Assembly: GCF_000226975.2 (NCBI RefSeq)
Contig: NZ_CP019285.1
Span: forward strand, 1,798,001 to 1,862,000
Direction: 5' to 3'
Source: Halobiforma lacisalsi AJ5
Lineage (GTDB): Archaea > Halobacteriota > Halobacteria > Halobacteriales > Natrialbaceae
DNA length: 64,000 nucleotides
Shown: one piece after another, positions 32,703-41,665 of the stretch
Numbering within the stretch: position 1 is the stretch's first letter
How the letters are laid out: each line of letters opens with the position of its first letter
Notes under the pieces: model-generated
Told to the model about the DNA's origin: nothing
What the model saw: only the letters and a program-made list of their open reading frames with translations
Database searches by the model: none
Program-made: the position numbers and the translations under genes

Positions 32703-33483
32703 CTCGGGGCCGGTATCGTCGTCGCCCTCGGTCTCTCCGCACGCCGCGTCCGCGAACCGTCGTCGATCCATGCGGGACGACCGGTTTCCCGAACCACGTC
32801 CGCACACTAAAAGACCGACCACCGATCGTCTCCGAGGAGTTCCGGGGCCCTCGATTAGTATCCCGACTCGTCTCGAGAAGCTGTCAGCACTGCTGCCCGA
32901 TTTCACTGCCTGCGGGCCAGTACCCTCCAGCGGTTCCTATTCTTCCTCCTCTATCCCTCGTTTCCAAACGTCAGTCGGTGCTTTTCCGTACGGCGGTGTG
33001 TGCGAAACGTCTTTCATCGTCCGTGTCATAGCCAACCTTGGCAACTACACTCATATATGCCTTTCCGGAACTAGTCCTAGGTACCTCTTAACATATAAGG
33101 AACGGTCGATGTCCGTTCGGCGTCGTGAGCGGTACGCTCGCCGTAGCGACGAATACGACGAACGAACCGGGGCCCAAACGCTTCGAAACGTCGGATCTTC
33201 CGGCGTTCCTCATCCCGGGTGCGTCCTCCGACGACGTGACGAGTACGTGCTCGACGACGTTCGGCCACGAGGTCATCGACGCGAAGGTGGGAGACGACCG
33301 CTGGCCGATACCCTTCTCGAGTGGACTGTACCGGACGAAAACCGGACGTCGAAGGCCCTGGTCTCCACTCACCTCTCTCGAAGTAGCGATTCCACCGCCG
33401 CATCCGTCGGTTCGTCTCGACTGAACAGTCCGGTACCGTAACGTAAGGAAGAGGTATGTGTTAGTAAACAGCATGACAACACG
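32703..33483. other. 781-bp region without a confident gene
   Basis: The first 69 bases could be the extended N-terminus of the lipoprotein gene (alternative ATG 32771). AT-rich, promoter-like stretches occur at about 33050-33060 and 33087-33103, and a frame of 110 codons opens at ATG 33109. Its composition (Arg/Ser-rich, few acidic residues) is unlike haloarchaeal proteins, so I do not call it. The final 40 bases hold the promoter region of the GCS2-like gene (GTTAGTAAACAGC near 33460). Confidence 0.5.
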
Positions 33484-34959
33484 ATGGACGCCGCAGACAT
33501 CGTCCAGGCGACACGACGGACGAAAACTCACGAAACGTTCGAGCGGCGGGTCGCGGTCCAGGCGGCGTCGCTTCGCACGGCGTTCGCGAACGGTCGGTTC
33601 GAGGGGGAGTTCCGCGTCGGACTCGAGTTGGAGGGATACGCCGTCGACGAGGAGGGCCGACTCGCCGAGGCTCCAGAGTCGGCATTCGATGGCGTCTGTG
33701 AGCGCGAACTCGGACGACACAACGCCGAACTGAACACGCCAGCGACGAAATTCGACCCCGGTGGACTCGACGAACAGCGGGGGGCACTCAGGACGCAGTT
33801 AACCGAGGTACAGCGAGCCTTCGCGGAAGCCGAACAACGGTTCGTTACCGACGGTATGTGGACGATTCCGCCGCCCGATGGTGCGGTTTCGTACCTGACG
33901 GCACGTATCGAAGACGGCGGCGTGGTGCGTCCGGCGAACATGGCCCCCAGGGCACGGTACTACGCGCTCGACGCCGACATCACCGAACACGGACCGGTCG
34001 AACTCGACGTTCCCGGCTGTCGGCGGGAGTTTCCGACGATCCTCGTCGAGTCGCTCGGCACCTCGATGCAGGTTCACCTCCAGGTCCCGACCGATGCGTT
34101 CCCACAGTATTTCAACGCCGCACTGCGAACGGCCGGCCCGGTCCTTGCGCTCTCGACGAACGCACCGTTCCTTCCGCCCGGACTCTACGACGACGTCGAT
34201 GCCGAGACCGTTCTCGAGGGCCTCGAGGAATTACGGATTCCGGTCTTCGAGGCGATGAACGTCACCGAACCTGGGAAAGTTCGACTCCCCCGAGATATCG
34301 AACGGCCGGTCGACGTGATCGACCGGTTGGTCGCCGACCGGCGGTGTGCACCGTACCTCCGCGAGTGGACGGAAACCGGACCCCGTGACGGGTTCGTCGA
34401 GGAACACTGGGAACTGTTGCACAAGCAGGGGACCTGCTGGCGGTGGGTCCGCCCGATCCTGGGGTCCGAGGGACCGCGGATCGAATACCGTCCTCTGCCC
34501 GCACAACCCGCCGTCGCCGACGTGATCGGCTTGCATGCACTGGTCGTCGGTCTCGTTCACGGGATCGTCGTAACGGATCACCCGCTCGAGGAACTGCCCT
34601 GGACTGCCGCCAGGGAGTCGCTATACGCCGCGGCGCGCGACGGTTTCGACGCTGACCCGGCCTGGGTCGATTCCGACGGAACCCGGGTTTCCGATCCCGC
34701 CGTGGTCTACGACGAGGTGTTTTCCCTCGCACGCCGAGGGCTTCGCGACCGGGGGTTCGGGAACGCCCGGATCGACGACCTGCTCGAACCGATCGAAGCA
34801 CGCTGGGAAACGGGTGCGGTACCCAGTACGTGGAAGCGTCGCCGGACCCGGGCCCGAATCGACGAGGGTGCCGATATCGCAACCGCGATCGAAGAGACGC
34901 AGCGGGAATATTTCCGCCGGGCCGACGCGAAGGGCCCGTTCATCGACTGGCTCGAGTAG
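33484..34959 (+). CDS. glutamate-cysteine ligase-like (GCS2 family) protein
   Basis: 491 residues. [20 protein letters not shown] near residues 44-64 matches the GCS2 ATP/substrate segment (G-x-E-x-E). [17 protein letters not shown], an ARYYALD block, and [14 protein letters not shown] (the conserved SMQVH-type motif) follow. Family members form gamma-glutamyl or similar amide bonds. Haloarchaeal GshA makes gamma-glutamylcysteine, but this protein is longer than I would expect (by about 100 residues) and may act on another amine. No thiol-metabolism neighbour is present. Start ATG 33484 follows a TATA-like GTTAGTAAAC at about 25 bases. Confidence 0.75.
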   Translation: MDAADIVQATRRTKTHETFERRVAVQAASLRTAFANGRFEGEFRVGLELEGYAVDEEGRLAEAPESAFDGVCERELGRHNAELNTPATKFDPGGLDEQRGALRTQLTEVQRAFAEAEQRFVTDGMWTIPPPDGAVSYLTARIEDGGVVRPANMAPRARYYALDADITEHGPVELDVPGCRREFPTILVESLGTSMQVHLQVPTDAFPQYFNAALRTAGPVLALSTNAPFLPPGLYDDVDAETVLEGLEELRIPVFEAMNVTEPGKVRLPRDIERPVDVIDRLVADRRCAPYLREWTETGPRDGFVEEHWELLHKQGTCWRWVRPILGSEGPRIEYRPLPAQPAVADVIGLHALVVGLVHGIVVTDHPLEELPWTAARESLYAAARDGFDADPAWVDSDGTRVSDPAVVYDEVFSLARRGLRDRGFGNARIDDLLEPIEARWETGAVPSTWKRRRTRARIDEGADIATAIEETQREYFRRADAKGPFIDWLE

Positions 34960-35023
34960 CCGGCCCCGATACGTTTCCCCGACCGTCGGGCCGAGTTCGA
35001 TCCAGCCATCCGACCCCTCGCCG

Positions 35024-35752
35024 TCAGTCGCTCCCGTTCCCGTCGACCACAGTATTCCGGAGCGTTCCCACGCCCTCGTAGGTGATCTCGACGGTGTCGC
35101 CGGGTTCGACCAGCCCCGGGTTGGCAGGGCTGCCGAAAGCGACGACGTCGCCCGGTCGGAGGATGAATCGCCGCGAAAGGTAGGAGACGATCTCGTAGGG
35201 ATCGAACAGCATCAGTTCGGTGTTGGCCTCCTGGCGGCGCTCGCCCGCGACGTCGGTGTGCATATCGATCTCCCGTGGATCGAGGTCGGTCTCGAGCCAG
35301 GGGCCGAGCGGGCCGGAGCCGTCGAAGGCCTTGCGCGCGGTCCGGCCCTGCTGGTCGAGCGCGTCGACGTCGTTCATGATGGTGTAGCCCCGAACGACCT
35401 CGGGGACTTCGTCCTCGGCGACGTCGCGACAGCGTTCGTCGATCACCGCGGCGAGTTCGCCTGCGTACGTCAGTTCGTCGGTGAACGCGGGGTAGGGGAT
35501 CGGCTGCTCGTGGCCCAGCAACGACGCCGGCGGCTTGATGAAGAAGTCCGGTTCCTCGGGCCGTTCGTACTCCATCTGCTCTAGGGTCTCGGCGAAGTTG
35601 CGGCCGACGCAGTACAGCGCCGATGGCTCGCAGGGCGGGAGGAGTCGGCCGTCGGCGCCGACCTCGTAGGTACCGTCGTCGGCGTGGACGACGCCGTCCT
35701 CGTAGCGTCCCGAAACCGGTCCGTCGGGGGTCAGGAGTCGCGCGAGTCGCAT
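35024..35752 (-). CDS. fumarylacetoacetate hydrolase family protein
   Basis: 242-residue FAH-fold enzyme. YCVGRNFAETLEQME is the substrate-loop opening and DFFIKPPASLLG the conserved F-K-P motif. Metal ligands lie in TYAGELAAVIDERCRDV (E-x-E type) and GYTIMNDVDALDQQ. The C-terminal PGDVVAFGSPANPGLVEPGDTVEI is typical. The family includes C-C bond hydrolases, oxaloacetate decarboxylases and oxepin-CoA-type hydrolases; this small single-domain form cannot be assigned further. Convergent with the GCS2-like gene. Confidence 0.88.
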   Translation of the reverse strand: MRLARLLTPDGPVSGRYEDGVVHADDGTYEVGADGRLLPPCEPSALYCVGRNFAETLEQMEYERPEEPDFFIKPPASLLGHEQPIPYPAFTDELTYAGELAAVIDERCRDVAEDEVPEVVRGYTIMNDVDALDQQGRTARKAFDGSGPLGPWLETDLDPREIDMHTDVAGERRQEANTELMLFDPYEIVSYLSRRFILRPGDVVAFGSPANPGLVEPGDTVEITYEGVGTLRNTVVDGNGSD

Positions 35753-35861
35753 TGGCGAGTCGGTCGTCGCTCGAGGCTGTTATCGGTGCCGGTCCCGGCC
35801 GGCGACGCCAACCCATGTGGACTGTTAGCTATTTGTGCCCTCTCGTGGCCCGACCGAACGC

Positions 35862-36746
35862 ATGACGGACCACGACAGCGACGTCCTGGTTTCGGCGGAC
35901 TGGGTCGAAGACCACCTCGAGGAGTTCCAGTCGGACGACCCCGACTATCGGATCGTCGAGGTCAACAGCCCCGAATCGCCCGAGGAGGGCGATTTCCCGT
36001 CGCGGTACGAGGAAGGTCATGCCCCGGGCGCGATCGGACTCCAGTGGGACGAGGACCTCTCGGATCAGGAGCAACGCGACATCCTCAGGAAGGACGACTT
36101 CGAGGAAGTCGTCGGCGAGCACGGCATCAGCGAGGACTCGACGGTCGTCTTCTACGGCGACGGCTGGATCCCCAACTGGTTCGCGCTGTTCGCCTACTGG
36201 GAGTTCAAGTACTACGGCCACGACGACGCCCGCGTCCTCGACGGCGGGAAAGACTACTGGGTGAACGAGGAGTATCCGCTGACCGACGAGGCGCCTGATT
36301 TCCCCTCCCATGAGTACACCGCGAGGGGTCCCTTCGAGAGCATCCGTGCGTACAAGGACGACGTCGATCAGGCCCGCGAGGCCGGCATCCCGATGGTCGA
36401 CGTCCGCTCGCCAGAGGAGTTCTCCGGCGAGATCATCGCCCCCGAGGGACTGCAGGAGACCGCCCAGCGGGGCGGGCACATCCCCGGCGCGTCGAACGTG
36501 CCGGTCAAGACGAACCTGCGCGACGACGGCCGGTTCAAGGATCCCGACGAACTCGAGGAGCTGTACGCCGACGCGGGGATCGACGGCGACGAATCCGTCG
36601 TCACCTACTGTCGGGTCGGCGAGCGGTCGGCGATCGCCTGGTTCACGCTCCACGAGCTGCTCGGCTACGAGGACGTACACAACTACGACGGCTCGTGGAC
36701 GGAGTGGGGGAATCTGATCCGCGCGCCGATCGAGAAGGGGGAGTGA
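35862..36746 (+). CDS. thiosulfate/mercaptopyruvate sulfurtransferase (tandem rhodanese)
   Basis: 294 residues from ATG 35862 (MTDHDSDVLVSADWV). Two rhodanese domains. The first (about 1-140) lacks a catalytic cysteine and is structural, with VFYGDGWIPNWFALFAYW in that place. The second (about 160-290) carries the active-site loop VVTYCRVGERSAIAWF, where CRVGER is the thiosulfate-type loop. It moves sulfane sulfur from thiosulfate to a thiol or cyanide acceptor. Length and layout fit the haloarchaeal TssA/TssB group. Confidence 0.9.
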   Translation: MTDHDSDVLVSADWVEDHLEEFQSDDPDYRIVEVNSPESPEEGDFPSRYEEGHAPGAIGLQWDEDLSDQEQRDILRKDDFEEVVGEHGISEDSTVVFYGDGWIPNWFALFAYWEFKYYGHDDARVLDGGKDYWVNEEYPLTDEAPDFPSHEYTARGPFESIRAYKDDVDQAREAGIPMVDVRSPEEFSGEIIAPEGLQETAQRGGHIPGASNVPVKTNLRDDGRFKDPDELEELYADAGIDGDESVVTYCRVGERSAIAWFTLHELLGYEDVHNYDGSWTEWGNLIRAPIEKGE

Positions 36747-36983
36747 GCGGTGCGACAGTCGGGTCTCGCAGCCATCGCTGGATGAAGCCGTGCGAGAGGA
36801 AGCGAAACCCGGAGGCGAACGGCGAACGGGGGAAGCCGTGAGCGAGGCGGGGCCGACCGAGTGAAACGATCGCGTCTCCCGAAAAACGCCATACGAGAAG
36901 GGGAACGGGCCGACTCGACTGATCCGCGTCCGCCGGCCAGCGCAAGCCACGGGCGTTTTCCGTCCGTTCCCCTTCCCTCGAGT

Positions 36984-37187
36984 ATGGTGACGAACCCCGA
37001 CGGCTGGGCAGATCTGCTGGAACACCTGAGCCTCGCCACGACGGTACTGGACGCGTCGATGGAGTTGTCGAAGGGACGGCGCAAGAGCGGCGCGGCGCTG
37101 CTCGGAGCGGCCGCGCTCTCCTCGCGGATTCCCGGCCTGGGGACCGCGGTCTCGGTCCTGATTCGGCTCTCCCGACGGCTCCGCTGA
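36984..37187 (+). CDS. small haloarchaeal protein, unknown function
   Basis: 67 residues from ATG 36984 (MVTNPDGWADLLEHLS). A weakly amphipathic helix is followed by the hydrophobic GAALLGAAALSSRIPGLGTAVSVLI and a basic end RLSRRLR. It might bind the membrane peripherally or be a single-pass protein. The upstream 237 bases (36747-36983) show no other gene. No motif or known partner. Confidence 0.55.
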   Translation: MVTNPDGWADLLEHLSLATTVLDASMELSKGRRKSGAALLGAAALSSRIPGLGTAVSVLIRLSRRLR

Positions 37188-37240
37188 TCGCCGTCGAGTT
37201 CGCGTTACATGGTACCGGAACCGACCGACAGCGGCCCGTC

Positions 37241-38290
37241 TCACCGCAACACGCTCTCGAGGTTACGGTAGCGGAGGTTCGCCCAGGCCTCGCGGCCGAG
37301 GTCGAACCGCTCGAAGAGGTCGACCTGCGGCACCTCCTGTCCGGGCGCGAGGTAGTCGGTCCCGAAGACCAGTTGCTCGTGGTGGTCCTCGAGGAACGAC
37401 TGGGCGTACTCTTCGTCGCGCGTGAGCGCGTTCCAGCCCGAGAACCCCGACAGATCGCCGTAGAGGTTGTCGTACTCGGCGAGCAGTTCCGGCACGCGGC
37501 CCCCGGGCTCGATCGCTCCCGTCGGGTACTCGCTCAGGTCGTCCGCCCCGACGTCCGCCGAGATGTGGGCCCACCAGCCGTGAGCGTGGGCGAGGAAGTC
37601 CAGCCCCGGGTACGAGGCCAGCACGTCCTCGAGGCGAGGTAGTCCGACCTCGTCGGTCATCGCCTTCTCGTCGGTGTGAAAGAGGATCGGCAGCCCCCGG
37701 TCGGCACAGCGCTCGTAGATGGCCGCCAGGCGGTCGTCGTCGATCGGCAAGCCGGCCTTGAGTTCGCCGAAGCCGCGGGCTCCGCGGTCGATGTATCGGT
37801 CGAGCAGGCTCGTAACGGCCCCGAAATTGTCCTCGTAGACGAGCGTACGCGGATCGACCGTACAGAACGGAATCAGGCGATCAGGGTGGGCCGTGACCTC
37901 CTCGAGTACCCACCAGCTCGGGGCCTGGACGGGGTAGCTCTCGGGCGAGTCCAGCGCGAGGACGACCGCGCGGTCGACCCCGTTCTCGTCCAGCCACTCG
38001 ACGAGGTCGTCGGCCGAGAGGGGGGACCTGTCAAGCGTCTCTACCGGGGTCAGGTGGGTGTGGGCGTCGATGAGCGGCAGGTCTTCGCCGTCGTCGGTCC
38101 CGGCCTCTGACTCTCCGGGCGACGCTGCCGGTTCTCGACCGGAGGACGCCCCGAAACCGGCCGTACCGATCCACCCGACGGGTCCGAAGCTTCCTGCAGT
38201 CCCGGCTGCGGTTCCGGCGAGAAACCGCCGTCGGGTCGGACTCGAGCGATCGACCGAGGGCGAACGATCTCCGTCCGGCGGACGAACCAT
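37241..38290 (-). CDS. amidohydrolase-family TIM-barrel protein with Tat signal
   Basis: 349 residues from ATG 38290 (MVRPPDGDRSPSVD). A twin-arginine signal (SPTRRRFLAGTAAGTAG) indicates folded export. The mature domain opens with LPLIDAHTHLTP, the HxH metal motif of amidohydrolases. LPILFHTDEKA supplies the next histidine, DFLAHAHGWWA the fourth, and LVFGTDYLAPG the catalytic aspartate. It is closest in style to amidohydrolase_2 (decarboxylase/lactonase-like) proteins. An exported version is uncommon; the substrate is unknown. Divergent from the NTPase gene at 38398. Confidence 0.83.
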   Translation of the reverse strand: MVRPPDGDRSPSVDRSSPTRRRFLAGTAAGTAGSFGPVGWIGTAGFGASSGREPAASPGESEAGTDDGEDLPLIDAHTHLTPVETLDRSPLSADDLVEWLDENGVDRAVVLALDSPESYPVQAPSWWVLEEVTAHPDRLIPFCTVDPRTLVYEDNFGAVTSLLDRYIDRGARGFGELKAGLPIDDDRLAAIYERCADRGLPILFHTDEKAMTDEVGLPRLEDVLASYPGLDFLAHAHGWWAHISADVGADDLSEYPTGAIEPGGRVPELLAEYDNLYGDLSGFSGWNALTRDEEYAQSFLEDHHEQLVFGTDYLAPGQEVPQVDLFERFDLGREAWANLRYRNLESVLR

Positions 38291-38397
38291 ACCGATCCGT
38301 CCCACGCGCCGGGTGAAAGTCGACGGGGGGACCGGTCGCCGTTCCGACCGATCGGCGGGCCGAAGTACTGAGGACCGCGTCGACCGTAGCGCCGGCC

Positions 38398-38931
38398 GTG
38401 CCCAACAACGCGCTCGTGACGGGTCCGCCTCGCAGCGGCAAGACGACCGCGCTCGAGCGAACGGTCGAACGACTCCGCGACCGCGGCCTCCGCGTCCGCG
38501 GCCTGGCTGCCCCCGAGATCCGCGAGGAGGGCGACCGAGTCGGGTTTGAGGTCGTCGCGATCGGCGGGGACCCGCGGGCGGTGATGGCCCACGTCGAGTA
38601 CGACGAGCCCCGGGTCGGCAAGTACGGGGTCGACGTCGCGGCGATCGATCGACTTGCGGGAACGCTCGAGGCGGCGATCGAGAGCGGGGGTGCCGACTGC
38701 ATCGTGATCGACGAGATCGCGCCGATGCAACTCGAGAGCGACCGCTTTCGAACGGCGACGGAACGGGCGCTCGACGCGTCGGTCCCGACCGTCGCCGCGG
38801 TCGCGGACGGGACCGCGGGACCGCTCGGCGAGGTCAAGTCCCGCCCGGACGTCGAGACGTTCGCGGTCGAGCCCGGGACCCGCGACGCGCTGCCGGAGCG
38901 ACTCCTCGAGCGGGTTCGCGGGTGGCGCTGA
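38398..38931 (+). CDS. nucleoside-triphosphatase (THEP1 type)
   Basis: 177 residues from GTG 38398 (MPNNALVTGPPRSGKTTALER). Walker A is GPPRSGKTT, Walker B is CIVIDEIAPMQLES, and LRVRGLAAPEIREEGDRVGFEVV matches the THEP1 (NTPase_1) family's GFxTxExR-type segment. In thermophiles these enzymes hydrolyse NTPs slowly; the physiological role is unclear. Some members are linked to cobalamin or nucleotide metabolism, and here the gene ends four bases before a small gene at the far end of the cobalamin cluster, on the opposite strand. Confidence 0.85.
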   Translation: MPNNALVTGPPRSGKTTALERTVERLRDRGLRVRGLAAPEIREEGDRVGFEVVAIGGDPRAVMAHVEYDEPRVGKYGVDVAAIDRLAGTLEAAIESGGADCIVIDEIAPMQLESDRFRTATERALDASVPTVAAVADGTAGPLGEVKSRPDVETFAVEPGTRDALPERLLERVRGWR

Positions 38932-38934
38932 CCG

Positions 38935-39156
38935 CTATCGGCCCGTCTCCTCGAGAACCAGGTACGTCCGGTGGCCGCGGTGCTCGAGCGAGACGCGGTC
39001 GGTGTCGACGCTCTCCGCGACGAACTCCTCGATGCCGTCGGCGCGGAGATCGGTGACGTCGATCCGTCGCCGGTCCGGGTCGACGTTCCCGTCGACGTCC
39101 GCGGGTCGGTCGTCGGCCGCGTTCGGATCGCCGGTCGCGTCTACGATGAGTGCCAT
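38935..39156 (-). CDS. small acidic haloarchaeal protein, unknown function
   Basis: 73 residues from ATG 39156 (MALIVDATGDPNAADDRPAD). Very acidic. The second half is predicted beta-alpha (RIDVTDLRADGIEEFVAES...VSLEHRGHRTYLVLEE). The ORF extends further upstream in frame, but that stretch crosses a perfect terminator-like hairpin, so the shorter start is preferred. It follows the cobalamin operon but is separated from it by that hairpin. No known domain. Confidence 0.6.
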   Translation of the reverse strand: MALIVDATGDPNAADDRPADVDGNVDPDRRRIDVTDLRADGIEEFVAESVDTDRVSLEHRGHRTYLVLEETGR

Positions 39157-39236
39157 ACCGTTCGATTCGGCGGACAGTACGTCAAACCGATCCGTCCGGA
39201 GTGAAAGTGAAAGTGCGCGAACGCGTCGGGTCTCGA

Positions 39237-39263
39237 CTGGCGACCCCGTGGACGGGTCGCCAG
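39237..39263 (-). terminator. 10-bp perfect hairpin at the 3' end of the cobalamin operon
   Basis: CTGGCGACCC and GGGTCGCCAG pair perfectly around a seven-base loop, starting 12 bases past the stop codon of the gene ending at 39276. Its place between that gene and the next start codon (39156) marks it as a probable operon terminator. No long U-tract is visible. Confidence 0.55.
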
Positions 39264-39275
39264 GAGTGTAACGAG

Positions 39276-39689
39276 TCAGCCGAGCGGCTTGACCTCGACC
39301 TCGCGGCGCTCGCCGTCGACCTCGAGCGCGACGGCGTCGACGATCGCGTCGGCCGCCCGCTCCTGCCACTCCTCGACGGCCTCCGCGTGGCGCTTGCGGA
39401 TCCGCTCGGCCTCCGCGTCGTCGACCGCCTCAAGTTCCCCCTCGAGTTCGGGGTACTCCTCGAGGACGTCGTCCTCGATCACCTCGGCCGCCGACACGTG
39501 GACCGCGCCGGTGACGTGTGCGTCGTCGACCCGGTAAACGTGGATCCGGGCCCGCATCCGGCCGTGGAACGGCGGGGTGATCCGGAGGACGGCTTCGCCG
39601 GGGTTCTCGCGCGTGTAGACGTAGGCGTCGACGGCGTCGTCGGGGGAGATAGCGATCGACTGGATCACGGACGGGTCGTCGTCGGCCAT
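39276..39689 (-). CDS. conserved haloarchaeal protein at the end of the cobalamin operon
   Basis: 137 residues, MADDDPSVIQSIAISPDD... A beta-rich first half (VDAYVYTRENPGEAVLRITPPFHGRMRARIHVYR) is followed by a helix of about 40 residues rich in Glu/Ala (LEGELEAVDDAEAERIRKRHAEAVEEWQERA) and a C-terminal strand pair. I do not recognise the family. It is co-directional with cbiZ (69 bases apart) and followed by a hairpin, so it is likely the last gene of the operon. A cobalamin link is suggested by context only. Confidence 0.65.
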   Translation of the reverse strand: MADDDPSVIQSIAISPDDAVDAYVYTRENPGEAVLRITPPFHGRMRARIHVYRVDDAHVTGAVHVSAAEVIEDDVLEEYPELEGELEAVDDAEAERIRKRHAEAVEEWQERAADAIVDAVALEVDGERREVEVKPLG

Positions 39690-39758
39690 CGCTCGAGGGT
39701 TGTGGTTGGATCGGTATAATTGGCGCGCACGGCCGGTGCCGGAACGGCGGAGCTACGC

Positions 39759-40616
39759 TCACGCTCGATCGCTCGAGGGGCCGGGCTCCGCTCCCGGCTG
39801 CTCTTCCGCGGGCGGTCGGAACACGGCCGCCCGGGCGTCCGTCGAGACGCCGTAGGTCGCGTCCTCGCTCGAGTCCGGAAGCGTCTCGTCCCGGTCCGCG
39901 TAGTGGGCCTCGAGCGAGGCGCTGACGGCGTCCCGGACGCAGGCCCGCGTCGCCGCGCCGACCTCGGTGGCGCTGCCGGAGAACGACCGTGGGTCGCCGG
40001 TCGGGTCGTGACCGACGACGACCGCGTCGGTCGTCGTCCCCGGGAACCCGGCTTCGGCGAGCAACGTCGCGGCCTTCGCCTCCGCGGCGACCGCGACCAG
40101 GTTCGCCAGCGCGCCGGGGGCGAGCGTTCGCGTGGTCCCGACGAGGACGTTGACCGTTCCCGGCTCCGGCGACTCGGTGCGGGACTGGAGCGGGTCGGGC
40201 AGCGACTCCCCGTCGGGATCCGGCTCGCTCGCCTCGAGGGCCTCGCCGATGGGCAGCGCCGCCGGGTTCGAGATGCCGGCGGTCGCGTAGGCGGTGACCG
40301 GTCCACAGCGGGCCCCGCGGGCGTCCGCCATGTCGACGCCGGTGAGCAAGACGGGACCGCGATCCGCGGACTCGGGCGGGTGGATCCCCGCACGGTCCAG
40401 CCGTTCGCCGACGTAGCGCTCGAGGTCGGTCCGCTCCCATCCCTCGGGAACGGAGACGTTGTACGCGCAGTCGGCGCGTTTCCGGCCGCCGTGCCACCCG
40501 GTCGAGAGCCACTCGGTCGGCGCGTCCGTTCCGGACCGGGTAACCCGCAACACGCCGTCGCGCCGGATCGCCTCGTAGTCGGCCTCGAGCGCGTCGGGGT
40601 CCGGTTCCCCGGTCAT
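39759..40616 (-). CDS. cbiZ: adenosylcobinamide amidohydrolase CbiZ
   Basis: 285 residues. CbiZ cleaves the aminopropanol side chain of salvaged adenosylcobinamide to adenosylcobyric acid. Recognisable stretches are WLSTGWHGGRKRADCAYNVSVPEGW, VLLTGVDMADA, CGPVTAYATAGISNPAALPIG, and GTVNVLVGTTRTLAPGALANLVAVAAEAKAATL. A cleft-lining His/Asp cannot be pinned without a structure. Overlaps the end of cobD by four bases (ATGA), which indicates translational coupling. The last 30 residues are Pro/Glu/Ser-rich and dispensable-looking. Confidence 0.88.
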   Translation of the reverse strand: MTGEPDPDALEADYEAIRRDGVLRVTRSGTDAPTEWLSTGWHGGRKRADCAYNVSVPEGWERTDLERYVGERLDRAGIHPPESADRGPVLLTGVDMADARGARCGPVTAYATAGISNPAALPIGEALEASEPDPDGESLPDPLQSRTESPEPGTVNVLVGTTRTLAPGALANLVAVAAEAKAATLLAEAGFPGTTTDAVVVGHDPTGDPRSFSGSATEVGAATRACVRDAVSASLEAHYADRDETLPDSSEDATYGVSTDARAAVFRPPAEEQPGAEPGPSSDRA

Positions 40617-41665
40617 CGGTTCTCCCCCTCATCTGCGCCGTCGCCGACGCCGAGCGCCTCGAGCAGCCGATCGTTCGCTTCTCGATCCTTGACCGCGACC
40701 CGGATATGCGAGTCCAGGCCGCGGAACGTCCGCGCGTCCCGGACGGCGACTCCGTCCTCGCGAGCCGACGCGAGCACGTCGTCGACCGACTCGTCCCCGA
40801 CGTCACACAGCAGATACGGCGCGTCTGAGGGGGTGACGTCGAACCGCCCCCCCAGGGCGCGGGCCAGTCGGTCGCGCTCGCGGGCGACCCGCTCGCGCGT
40901 CTCGGCGACGAAATCCGCCTGACGCAGGCAGTGTGCGCCGACCCGGGCCGAGGGCGTCCCCAGCGACCACGCACGCCTGGCCGTCTCGAGGGCATCGCGG
41001 CGCTCGCCGCAGGCGACGGCGAAGCCGGCCCGCAGCCCGGGCAGCCCGAACAGTTTGGTGAGCGAGCGAGCGACGATGACGTGCTCGCCGGTGACCGTCG
41101 CGGCCGACGGCAACTCGGTGAACCCGAGAAAGGCCTCGTCGACCAGCAGCGTCGTTCCGGCATCCGCACAGCGATCGGAAAGCGCCGCCAGCGCGTCCGG
41201 GTCGGCCGCTTCCCCGGTCGGGTTGTTCGGCGTACAGACGACCGCGAGGTCGACCTCCTCGAGCAGGGGAGTGCGGACCTCGAGCAGGTCGTCGGAGCGG
41301 ACGAACTGCGGGCTGGCTCCCTGCAACTGGACCTCGCGGGCGTACTCGCCGAAACTGGGGTAGGGGACCAGCGCCGCGTCGCCGGCCTCGAGTTCGCACT
41401 CGAGGGCCAGCCGGATCGCCGCCAGCCCGCCCGCCGTCGGGATCACGTGCTCGGGCTCGCAGCCGACGAACGCCGCCGCGGCCGCGCGGAAGTCCGGGTA
41501 GTCGTCGTCGGGGTAGCGACGCGCGTCCTCGAAGGCGTCCGTGTAGACGTCCCGGACGCCGTCCGGCGTTCGGGGATTGGTGTTGGCCGAGAAGTCGAGC
41601 AGGTCACGGTCGGGTTCGCCGCCGTGGGGGGCCCGCTCGACACGGCGCATTGCGTCGGGGTTCAC
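40613..41665 (-). CDS. cobD: threonine-phosphate decarboxylase CobD
   Basis: 350-residue fold-type I PLP enzyme that turns L-threonine-O-3-phosphate into (R)-1-amino-2-propanol phosphate, the linker of the nucleotide loop. [16 protein letters not shown] at the start, [37 protein letters not shown] (aspartate to PLP) and [18 protein letters not shown], where the lysine forms the Schiff base. The family is close to histidinol-phosphate aminotransferase; the operon context favours CobD. Overlaps cobT upstream and cbiZ downstream by four bases each. Confidence 0.88.
   Translation of the reverse strand: MNPDAMRRVERAPHGGEPDRDLLDFSANTNPRTPDGVRDVYTDAFEDARRYPDDDYPDFRAAAAAFVGCEPEHVIPTAGGLAAIRLALECELEAGDAALVPYPSFGEYAREVQLQGASPQFVRSDDLLEVRTPLLEEVDLAVVCTPNNPTGEAADPDALAALSDRCADAGTTLLVDEAFLGFTELPSAATVTGEHVIVARSLTKLFGLPGLRAGFAVACGERRDALETARRAWSLGTPSARVGAHCLRQADFVAETRERVARERDRLARALGGRFDVTPSDAPYLLCDVGDESVDDVLASAREDGVAVRDARTFRGLDSHIRVAVKDREANDRLLEALGVGDGADEGENR

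Noticed and set aside
33109-33441. 110-codon frame after a TATA-like stretch
   Set aside because: Composition is Arg/Ser-rich with few acidic residues, unlike haloarchaeal proteins, and no family is recognised.
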